34,441 bases of DNA from Cryobacterium psychrotolerans (lineage in GTDB: Bacteria > Actinomycetota > Actinomycetes > Actinomycetales > Microbacteriaceae): NCBI RefSeq assembly GCF_900101115.1, contig NZ_FNFU01000009.1:83834-118274 (forward strand), in the 5' to 3' direction. Below are positions 15,654-22,461 of this stretch, in pieces (the first letter of the stretch is position 1; each line of letters begins with the position of its first letter). The position numbers and the translations under genes were made by a program. The notes beneath the pieces were generated by a model. It worked only from the letters and a program-made list of their open reading frames with translations, was not told where the DNA came from and made no database searches.

Positions 15654-17071
15654 GGCGCCAGTCCTTCCCGCTGGGCGACGGAGCGCGCCGGCGCAGGTTC
15701 GAACACCTCGAGCAGGAAGTCCCGTTCCCGGTGCGCCACGGTGCGTTCCAGCCCCTCCAGCCGGCCCAGTTCCTCGTGCACCCGGTCGCCGGTCAGCGGA
15801 TATTCCCCCACCGGATGCCGCCAGTGGCAGGCGAGGAGCACGCCGTCGGGCGCGAGTCCGGCGCGGCACCGCTCGAGCAGGTCCCGCAGCTCGGCCGGTG
15901 AGAAGTAGTAACCGACCTCGGACAGCACGATCAGGTCGAAGCTCCCCTCCGGCCACTCGCCCGGGAGCGTGCGCCTCGTGAACGTGACGCCGGGGCGACC
16001 GGCAAGCCGGGCGCGGGCGGTCCGGAGCGGTTGTTCGGCGATGTCCACGGCGTCCACGGTGGTGCAGCGGTCGGCGAGCTCGGCGGTGAGAACTCCGATC
16101 GAGCAGCCCAGTTCGAGCGCCGCGGTGAAGCGTTCGCGGGGCAGCGCCGCCAGGGTGAGTGCCCGCTTGCGCTTCTCGTACCACCGCGTTTCGAAGCCCC
16201 ACGGGTCGGTTTCGCCGGCATAGAACTCGTCGAAGAACGGTTCGGCCAGGCTCTCGGCCGGCCGCGCCTCGGGCTCCGTGGACTCGGGCTCCGTGGACTC
16301 GGGCTCCGTGGACTCGATGAACGTCTCGTAGCCCCTGCTGAAGTGCTGGCCGAAGGCCGGCTGGATGATCGCCTCGTCGCCGGCCCGCTCCGACAGGGGT
16401 TCCACCTGGCTGCGGTGCAGCTGCATGGCCCGGGACTTCCGCTCCCGATCTTGCGGCTCCAGCTCGAGGGTGCGGAGCGCCGTCACCGGCCACACCGGGT
16501 CGCCGGGCGTGGACCAGTGCCACGCCCAGATCGGGTACTCGAACACTCGTGCGGGAGCACCCAGGGCGGCAGCGAGGCGGTTTGCGGCATGGGCGGCCGC
16601 GCCGGCGGCGGCGTGATCCGGATGCCCGTCCGCCTGCCACGGGGCCACGATCCAGGCGCCGGGTCCTCCCGGTCCGAGTTCCGCCGCCACCGCGCGCGCC
16701 GCCTCCTCGCCGTGCTCGGCGAGAGCGCCGTCGGGCAGGTCGAGCAGGCACAGGCGGGCCCCGGGGGCGAGCGCCGCCACCGCGGACGCGACCTCGCGTC
16801 GGCGCAGGGCGGAGAGGCGTTTCCTGGAGTGGGTCGTCGAGCCGGGATGGGAGGCCTCCCCGTTGCTGAGCACGACCACGGTGACCGGCACTCCGGCCCG
16901 TGCGGCCCGCGCGATCAGGCCGCCCGCACCGAGGGTCTCGTCATCGGGGTGCGCGGCCACGACCACGAGCCTCTGGAGGTCGTCTATCGGGAGGTCCTCG
17001 GCCGAAGCACCGCGGCCCGCAGCCCAGACGGCCTCGGCGGTGCCGACATCCTGATGGCCAAAGGTCACCAT
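15650..17071 (-). CDS. Fusion: PIG-L family deacetylase + NodS-family SAM-dependent methyltransferase
   Basis: The 473-residue protein joins two enzymes. Residues about 34-250 are a PIG-L/LmbE zinc deacetylase: AHPDDE at 40-45 and GHPDH at 149-153, giving ligands His41, Asp44 and His153. Residues about 279-460 are a class I methyltransferase most like NodS: FFDEFYAGETDPWGF, WYEKRKRALTLAALP, SAM loop LELGCSIGVLT (319-329), FDLIVLSEVGYYF (378-390) and ACHWRHP. Between them lies a linker with ESTEP repeated three times. The expected chemistry is N-deacetylation of an acetylated sugar, then methylation, perhaps on the freed amine as NodS does after NodB. The start overlaps the upstream stop by 7 nt; GTG 17068 is an alternative with a 4-nt overlap. 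The substrate is unknown. Confidence 0.85.
   Translation of the reverse strand: MVTFGHQDVGTAEAVWAAGRGASAEDLPIDDLQRLVVVAAHPDDETLGAGGLIARAARAGVPVTVVVLSNGEASHPGSTTHSRKRLSALRRREVASAVAALAPGARLCLLDLPDGALAEHGEEAARAVAAELGPGGPGAWIVAPWQADGHPDHAAAGAAAHAANRLAAALGAPARVFEYPIWAWHWSTPGDPVWPVTALRTLELEPQDRERKSRAMQLHRSQVEPLSERAGDEAIIQPAFGQHFSRGYETFIESTEPESTEPESTEPEARPAESLAEPFFDEFYAGETDPWGFETRWYEKRKRALTLAALPRERFTAALELGCSIGVLTAELADRCTTVDAVDIAEQPLRTARARLAGRPGVTFTRRTLPGEWPEGSFDLIVLSEVGYYFSPAELRDLLERCRAGLAPDGVLLACHWRHPVGEYPLTGDRVHEELGRLEGLERTVAHRERDFLLEVFEPAPARSVAQREGLAP
16268..16312 (-). repeat. Three 15-bp repeats encoding the interdomain linker
   Basis: Three identical 15-bp units encode consecutive STEPE/ESTEP units exactly between the deacetylase and methyltransferase domains. 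Slippage at this site could change linker length in steps of five residues without breaking the frame. Confidence 0.85.
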
Positions 17072-18177
17072 GGCGCAGGGGCGTTCGTCAGGAGCATCCG
17101 TCCGAGCGCAGCGTCGTCACGTTCGGCGTGGTGCTGGCGAACGTACAGCTGCAGGTCGGCGACGCGCTGCGCGTGCCGGGCGTCGAGGGCGAGGGGCGCC
17201 GGCCCGAGCGCGTGGCCCGTGCGGGCGATCACCTCGTCGACCGTGCGGGCCACGAGGCCGCGCACCCGGGCGGCGAGGATGGCGCCGTCCACGCCGGCGG
17301 CCGTTCCGGCGTCGATCGCTGTCGCCGCGGCGGCCAGCGAGCCGCCGGCGGCACTCAGGAGCACATCGAGCGCGCCCAGGTGCGCAAGCGCGATCTGGTC
17401 GGGTTCGCGTTCGCGGGCCGCCGCGAAGACACGGCGCGCGACCCCGACCGCGCCGCCCCACCAGCAGGCCGCGACCCCGATTCCGCCCCAGGCGAATCCG
17501 GGCCGGCGCAGGTACCACTCGTCGTCCCCGACCGGGACGGCCGGCAGATCCCGGAAATCGACCGGGCCGCTCGGCACGGCCGGGAGCCCGCGGGCCACCC
17601 AGGTGCCCTCGTGCACGACGACCCCAGGGTGGGCGAGGTCGACCGCGAACAGCCGCCGGCTCGTCTCGGAGGTGTGAGCCGTCACCAGCGCGTGGCTGAG
17701 CGACCCGGCGAGGGAGCACCACGGTTTCGTGCCGTCGATCAGCCAGCGGCCGCCGTCGGCCTGGCGAGCCGTGAGCCGGGCTCCGCGGGCCTCGGCGGCG
17801 AAGACTCCCCAGGTGCCCCCTCCCGCCGGCGCCCCCGGGAGGCCGGCGGGGTCGACGCCCGCCTGGCCCAGGATGGACAGCGCGTCCAGGTGCGCCTCGG
17901 CCACCCGAGCCGCCGTGAGGTCCGCGGCCGCGAGGGTGGCGAGGGCTTCGAAGAGCTGCCGCGTGTTGCCGTCACCCGGGCCGGCAACGGATGCGCCCAG
18001 GCGCCGAGCGAGGGCCAGCGCCCGCCCGGCGTCACCCTCTACGGAGGAGGCGGCCGCGGCCAGCTCTCCCAGGCGTGCGTGCTCCGTGCTGTCTCGGCGC
18101 TTCGTGCGGTCTCCCGACCCGGATCGGTCTCCCGTCCCGGTCAGCCACACCGGCGCGCGGTCCTGCTCGTCAGTCAT
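17065..18177 (-). CDS. Acyl-CoA dehydrogenase-like flavoprotein
   Basis: The 370-residue protein resembles acyl-CoA dehydrogenases: an N-terminal helical domain (to about 110), a beta domain with GTWGVFAAEARGARLTARQ and WLIDGTKPWCSLAGSLSHALVTA (about 120-165), and a C-terminal helical bundle with GHALGPAPLALDARHAQRVADLQLYVRQHHAERD. I could not place the catalytic Glu with confidence, so dehydrogenase, hydroxylase or acyl-ACP-directed activity are all open. It is the first gene of the operon with the deacetylase-methyltransferase and the glycosyltransferase. A role in desaturating an acyl chain of a shared glycolipid is inference. It starts 47 bp after dps, which is on the same strand. Confidence 0.75.
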   Translation of the reverse strand: MTDEQDRAPVWLTGTGDRSGSGDRTKRRDSTEHARLGELAAAASSVEGDAGRALALARRLGASVAGPGDGNTRQLFEALATLAAADLTAARVAEAHLDALSILGQAGVDPAGLPGAPAGGGTWGVFAAEARGARLTARQADGGRWLIDGTKPWCSLAGSLSHALVTAHTSETSRRLFAVDLAHPGVVVHEGTWVARGLPAVPSGPVDFRDLPAVPVGDDEWYLRRPGFAWGGIGVAACWWGGAVGVARRVFAAAREREPDQIALAHLGALDVLLSAAGGSLAAAATAIDAGTAAGVDGAILAARVRGLVARTVDEVIARTGHALGPAPLALDARHAQRVADLQLYVRQHHAERDDAALGRMLLTNAPAPW

Positions 18178-18224
18178 CCCTGCCCTCTGTCAGTTTCGGC
18201 CTCGGGCTTCCGGTGTGCGCCCGC

Positions 18225-18719
18225 TCAGGCCTTGCCGGCCGGCCGGGTTGGGGCCTTCGCGGTGGACTTCCGCGGCGAACGGTTCTCGGCGCTGACCATC
18301 CAGGCGTACTGCTCGAGCTTCTCGATGATGCCGTGCAGGATGTCGGCGCTGGTGGGGTCTTCCTCGTCGATCGCGTCGTGCACGGCACGGATGTTACCAA
18401 CCGTCGCGTCCAGGCGCTCGGTGATCAGGCCGACGGCGTCGGCCGTGTCGACTTCGCCGGCGGGGAACTTCGGCAGGTGTGTGTCTTTTGTGACCGTCTC
18501 GCTGCGTCCGTCGGGCAGGGCGTCGAGGGCGCGCATCCGCTCGGCCAGCTCGTCGGAGAAGATCCGCGCGTCGGCGATGATCTCATCGAGCTGCAGGTGC
18601 AGGTCACGGAAGTTCTTTCCCACGATGCTCCAGTGGGCCTGCTTGCCCTGGACGTGCAGTTCGATCAGATCGACCAGGACGGATTGCATGTTGGAACCGA
18701 GTTCTGCGGATGCCTTCAT
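18225..18719 (-). CDS. dps: Dps family DNA-binding ferritin
   Basis: The 164-residue protein forms a 12-subunit shell that oxidises and stores iron with peroxide and protects DNA in stationary phase or stress. The inter-subunit ferroxidase residues line up with those of Listeria Dps: His29 (QAHWSI), His41 and Asp45 (LHLQLDE), Asp56 and Glu60 (FSDELAE). The C-terminal tail SPRKSTAKAPTRPAGKA is Lys/Arg/Pro-rich, as in mycobacterial Dps that binds DNA through such a tail. The ATG at 18719 is chosen over an upstream one because AGAGGGG lies at proper distance. It lies downstream of the RND gene on the same strand, beyond a hairpin. Confidence 0.92.
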   Translation of the reverse strand: MKASAELGSNMQSVLVDLIELHVQGKQAHWSIVGKNFRDLHLQLDEIIADARIFSDELAERMRALDALPDGRSETVTKDTHLPKFPAGEVDTADAVGLITERLDATVGNIRAVHDAIDEEDPTSADILHGIIEKLEQYAWMVSAENRSPRKSTAKAPTRPAGKA

Positions 18720-18767
18720 TGGTGGTGCCCCTCTCGCTCGTTGGAACGGGGTAGACCGTACGCCGGC

Positions 18768-18815
18768 CATTGCCCCCGCCTGCTGTTCTGAGAAAAACCA
18801 TAGCAGGGGGCAATG
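18768..18815. terminator. Hairpin between the RND gene and dps
   Basis: CATTGCCCCC (18768-18777) pairs perfectly with GGGGGCAATG (18806-18815), with a further TGCT/AGCA match just inside. It sits immediately after the RND stop (18825) and upstream of dps, both on the minus strand. It is most simply the RND terminator, but it also covers the place where the dps promoter must lie. Confidence 0.5.
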
Positions 18816-18824
18816 CTCGCTCGC

Positions 18825-21800
18825 CTAGACGGTTGGCACGGCCGGGGCGCCGGCAACGCGGCGGGCCAGGCGCTCGGCCCGGCGCTCGCGTCGACCCTCG
18901 ACGACGTAGTACAACACCGGCAGAACCACGAGGGTGAGCAGCGTCGACGAGACGAGTCCGCCGATCACGACGACCGCGAGAGGCTGCGAAATGAAGCCGC
19001 CTTGCCCCGTGAGTCCGGCCGCCATCGGCAGCAGCGCGAAGATCGTGGCGAGCGCCGTCATCAGGATCGGGCGAAGACGCCGTGAGGCGCCGTAGATGAG
19101 CGCCTCGCGCACCGAGAGCCCCCTCCGGCGGTACTGGTTCACGAGGTCGATCAGCACGATCGCGTTCGTCACCACGATTCCGATCAACATCAGCACGCCG
19201 ATCAGCGACGGAACGCCGAGCGGGATGCCGGTGATGACCTGCAGGGCGATCGCCCCGGTCGCCGCGAACGGCACCGAGACGAGCAGCAGCAGCGGCTGCA
19301 ACAGCGACCGGAAGGTGGCCACCATGACGACGTAGACGATCAGGATGGCCGCGAGCATGGCCAGGCCCAGCTGCTGGAAGGCCTCGGTCTGGTCGGCGGT
19401 CACGCCGCCGAGCGTCGCGGTGGCGCCGGTCGGCAGCTCGGTATCCTCGAGCACGGTGGCCATCCGGGCGTTGGCCGTGCCGAGGTCGTCGCTGTCCGGC
19501 GTGGCCGAAACCGTCGCCGTGCGGAGGCCCTTCGTGGTTGTGATCGTCGACGGCCCGTCGACCTGTTCGACGGTCGCAAGCGTGTCGAGCGCCACCGGGC
19601 CGAACGCCGTGGGGACTGGCAGGGCGGCGAGCTCGGCCGTAGTCGCGGGCGAGTCCGCCGCCTGGAGGTAGACCGACAGGTTCGATTCGTCGATCACCAT
19701 CGACCCGATCACGCTCGGCTGCATCGCCTGCGAGACGAGGGTGCCGAGGGCGAGCTCGCTCAGCCCCGCGCGGACGGCGGCATCCCGGTCCACCGTGACG
19801 GCGATGTACGGGCGCGAGGCGGCAAGGTTGCTGGTGCTCTGCTTGATCGCGTCGAGGTCCTGCACTCCGGCCAGGATCGCATCCGTCGCCGTCTGCAGGT
19901 CCGCGCCGGTGGCGGCCGTGACCTGCACCTCGATGTCGGATGATCCGCCGAAGCCGCCCGCGGACGCCACCGAGATCTCGCCGATGTCGTCGAGCTTCGC
20001 CAGCTCCTGCCGGACCTCGTCCTGCACCTCGTCGGGGTCGGCCGTGTCATCGGTCGTGATCGAGTAGGTCACCGCGTTCGAGGTGGAGCCGCCGCGGAAG
20101 GCCGCCTCGGCACTGCTGCCGCCGATCGAGAGCTGCACGATCTCAATGCCCTCGACCTCCTGGAGCGTGCCTTCGACGACGGCGGCGGCCTCGTCCTGCG
20201 CGGCAAGGCTCGTGCCGACGGGCAGGGTCTGGATGACCCGGAAGGTGGTCTGCCCGGTCGCGCCGAGGAAGTTCACCTTCATCAGCGGGAGCAGGGCGAC
20301 CGTGCCGCCGAGCACGAGCACCGCGAGGAGGAGGGTGGCGACGGCATGCTTGAGGGTCCAGCGGATGACCGGCAGGTAGCTCTTCTGCAGTCGGCTCGGG
20401 TGCTCGAGCGACTCGATGGCCGTGGCTGCGGCCTCGGCCCTGGTCGCCGTCGCTGTCGCGGTGATCGAGCTTGGAGCGGTGATCGAGCTTGGCGCGATCC
20501 CGGTCTCGACGGGCTCTACCACCGTCTGCTCGACCTCCGGCGCCGCCGCGGCCGCCGGCTTGGGCGGCTTGAGGAACCAGAACGCAAGCACCGGCACGAT
20601 CGTCAGTGACACGAGCAGCGAGGCGAGCAGGGCGAGGGACACCGTGAGGGCGAACGGCCGGAACAGCTCCCCGGTCGAGCCGCCGACGAACGCGATCGGC
20701 AGGAAAACCGTGACCGTAGTTACGGTCGACGCGGTGATGGCGCCCGCGACCTCCTTCACCGCCCGCACGATTGTCGCCGCGCGATCCGGGCCCGCGACGA
20801 GGTTGCGCATGATGTTCTCGATCACGACGATCGAGTCGTCGACCACGCGACCGATGGCGATCGTGAGCGCGCCGAGCGTGAGGATGTTGAGCGAGTAGCC
20901 CACCGCCTGCAGCCCGATGAAGGTGATGAGCACCGAGGTCGGGATGGAGATCGCCGTGACCAGGGTGGCCCGCACCGAGAGCAGGAAGACCAGGATCACG
21001 AGCACGGCGAAGAGGAGGCCGAGCATTCCCTCCTGGGTCAGCGAGTCGATCGACTCCTGGATGAACGGGGCCTGGTCGAACACGACCGTGAAGGTTGTGC
21101 CGGCGACGGCCGCCTCCAGGGTGGGGAGCAGGGCGCGCACGGCCTCCGAAACTTCGACGGTGTTCGCGGCCGGCACCTTGGTCACCGAGATCGTCAGCGC
21201 CGGTTCGCCGTTCACCCGGGAGATGCTCGTCTCCGGGTTCGCGGCCAGCTCGACCGTGGCCACGTCGCCGATCGTCCTGCGTAAGGCGTCGCCCTTCAGG
21301 CCGGACAGGATCGGCAGCGCCGCAATGTCTTCGGCGGAGCCGAGTTTCGTGCCGGTCTGCACGGAGAGGGTCTTGTCGCCCTCGGTGATCGCTCCGGCAG
21401 GCAGGAGCGATCCGTTCTGGGCGAGTGCCTGCGTGATCGCCTGGCTGGTGAGTCCCCGGGCGGCGAGGGCCGCGTCATCCGGCGTGATGTTCACGCGCTG
21501 GCCGACGTCGCCCACCAGCGCCGCGTCGCGCACGCCCTCCACGTCGCGGATGTCGCCCAGCACGCTGCGCCGGAGATCGTCGGCCAGCGTCTCGGCATCG
21601 CCGCCCGAAACGGCCACGGACAGGACCGGGAAGTCGTCGATGCTGCCGCTGAGCACCTGCGGGTCGATGTTCTCCGGGAGGGTGGACTTGATCCGGTTGA
21701 TGGCCTGGCTGATCTTCGATTCGGCCTTGACCAGGTCGGTGCCGTAGGTGAAGGTCGCGCTGATCAGGGACGAGTTCGTGCTGCTCGTCGTCGAGGTGGA

Positions 21801-22037
21801 TTCGAGACCGGCAATGCCCTGGATGGCGGTCTCGATCGGTGTCGACACGTCGTCGTTGACGACCTCGGGCGAGGCGCCGGGGTAGCTCGTCGTGATGAGC
21901 AGCTGCGGAAGCTGCAGGGACGGGATCAGCTCCTGCTTGAGGCTGGTCAGGGCGAGGCTGCCGAAAACAGCAGCGACGATCGTGATCAGCGCAATGAGCG
22001 CCCGATTTTTCATACTCAATACGGCGAGAATGTGCAC
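18825..22037 (-). CDS. RND family efflux transporter (AcrB/HAE1-like)
   Basis: The 1070-residue protein has the duplicated RND layout: TM1 near the N-terminus (MKNRALIALITIVAAVFGSL), a periplasmic-type loop to about 335, TM2-6 with GRVVDDSIVVIENIM (the TM4 Asp pair for proton relay), then TM7, a second loop and TM8-12 ending VVVIGGLVSSTLLTLVVLPVLYYV. It uses the proton gradient to export lipophilic compounds. No MFP or outer-membrane partner is encoded nearby, as expected for an actinobacterium. The cytoplasmic TM6-TM7 linker is long and of odd composition (VVEPVETGIAPSSITAPSSITA). The GTG start at 22037 is supported by GATACT ending 6 nt upstream; ATG 22013 is the alternative. Confidence 0.9.
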   Translation of the reverse strand: MHILAVLSMKNRALIALITIVAAVFGSLALTSLKQELIPSLQLPQLLITTSYPGASPEVVNDDVSTPIETAIQGIAGLESTSTTSSTNSSLISATFTYGTDLVKAESKISQAINRIKSTLPENIDPQVLSGSIDDFPVLSVAVSGGDAETLADDLRRSVLGDIRDVEGVRDAALVGDVGQRVNITPDDAALAARGLTSQAITQALAQNGSLLPAGAITEGDKTLSVQTGTKLGSAEDIAALPILSGLKGDALRRTIGDVATVELAANPETSISRVNGEPALTISVTKVPAANTVEVSEAVRALLPTLEAAVAGTTFTVVFDQAPFIQESIDSLTQEGMLGLLFAVLVILVFLLSVRATLVTAISIPTSVLITFIGLQAVGYSLNILTLGALTIAIGRVVDDSIVVIENIMRNLVAGPDRAATIVRAVKEVAGAITASTVTTVTVFLPIAFVGGSTGELFRPFALTVSLALLASLLVSLTIVPVLAFWFLKPPKPAAAAAPEVEQTVVEPVETGIAPSSITAPSSITATATATRAEAAATAIESLEHPSRLQKSYLPVIRWTLKHAVATLLLAVLVLGGTVALLPLMKVNFLGATGQTTFRVIQTLPVGTSLAAQDEAAAVVEGTLQEVEGIEIVQLSIGGSSAEAAFRGGSTSNAVTYSITTDDTADPDEVQDEVRQELAKLDDIGEISVASAGGFGGSSDIEVQVTAATGADLQTATDAILAGVQDLDAIKQSTSNLAASRPYIAVTVDRDAAVRAGLSELALGTLVSQAMQPSVIGSMVIDESNLSVYLQAADSPATTAELAALPVPTAFGPVALDTLATVEQVDGPSTITTTKGLRTATVSATPDSDDLGTANARMATVLEDTELPTGATATLGGVTADQTEAFQQLGLAMLAAILIVYVVMVATFRSLLQPLLLLVSVPFAATGAIALQVITGIPLGVPSLIGVLMLIGIVVTNAIVLIDLVNQYRRRGLSVREALIYGASRRLRPILMTALATIFALLPMAAGLTGQGGFISQPLAVVVIGGLVSSTLLTLVVLPVLYYVVEGRRERRAERLARRVAGAPAVPTV
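20461..20520 (-). repeat. Repeat-derived insert coding for the RND linker
   Basis: Two 18-bp units starting GTGATCGAGCTTGG (20461-20478 and 20479-20496) are followed by GGTCTCGACGGGCTC. On the minus strand they encode VEPVETGIAPSSITAPSSIT. Words such as GATCGAGCTTG and GGTCTCGACNGGCTCGACCACC occur as dispersed intergenic repeats in Microbacteriaceae (from memory), so this linker may be a domesticated copy. Confidence 0.5.
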
Positions 22038-22043
22038 CCGCCC

Positions 22044-22049
22044 AGTATC
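22044..22049 (-). promoter_or_regulatory. -10 element of a leaderless RND transcript
   Basis: On the minus strand GATACT ends 6 nt before the GTG at 22037, the same spacing as at the other leaderless starts in this window. Confidence 0.45.
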
Positions 22050-22167
22050 TCATTGCAGTCCGTGCAGAATCTCGAATCCCGCGTCCTCTCCCGCGCCGGC
22101 GGGCTGTTGCGGCCGGTCGCGCGGGCGTAGTGTCGACCGAACAAGCCCGCATCTACGAGGAGGAACC

Positions 22168-22371
22168 ATGACTGTCGCCCGCGTGACCACCCTGAGTGTC
22201 CGGTCTGACACGTCGTTCGAGGACGCCGTTTCGGAGGGGATCTCCCGCGCCCACAAGACCCTGCGCGGCATCTCCGGCGCCTGGGTCAAGGAGCAGAAGG
22301 TCGTCGTCGAGGGCGGCGCGATCACGGCGTGGGACGTCGTGATCGAAGTGACGTTCGTGCTGGACGACTAG
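22168..22371 (+). CDS. Dodecin family flavin-binding protein
   Basis: The 67-residue protein matches dodecin in length and layout: VARVTTLSVRSDTSFEDAVSEGI, then a helix AHKTLRGISGAWVKEQKVVV and a C-terminal strand AWDVVIEVTFVLDD. Dodecins form hollow 12-mers that bind flavins (or CoA in some actinobacteria) and buffer them in the cytoplasm. A very good Shine-Dalgarno sequence GAGGAGGAA precedes the ATG. It stands alone, divergent from the RND gene and convergent with the MocR gene across a long palindrome. Confidence 0.88.
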   Translation: MTVARVTTLSVRSDTSFEDAVSEGISRAHKTLRGISGAWVKEQKVVVEGGAITAWDVVIEVTFVLDD

Positions 22372-22381
22372 CCGGGCCGGC

Positions 22382-22444
22382 CCCTGAGGGGTCGCAAATC
22401 GACCTTCAACCGGCCAGGGAAGGTCGATTTGCGACCCCTCAGGG
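22382..22444. repeat. Long perfect palindrome, copy 2 of a dispersed element
   Basis: Perfect 26-bp arms (22382-22407 and 22419-22444, core GAGGGGTCGCAAATCGACC) surround an 11-nt loop. It lies between the convergent dodecin and MocR genes, so bidirectional termination is likely. Compared with 10244-10304, bases that differ in the left arm are matched by compensatory changes in the right arm. Confidence 0.85.
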
Positions 22445-22461
22445 CGGGCGCGGCCGAAACG

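Noticed and set aside
14916..18177. Mycothiol synthesis (PIG-L as MshB)
   Set aside because: The fusion to a NodS-type methyltransferase and the neighbouring genes do not match mycothiol loci, which have separate mshA, mshC and mshD.
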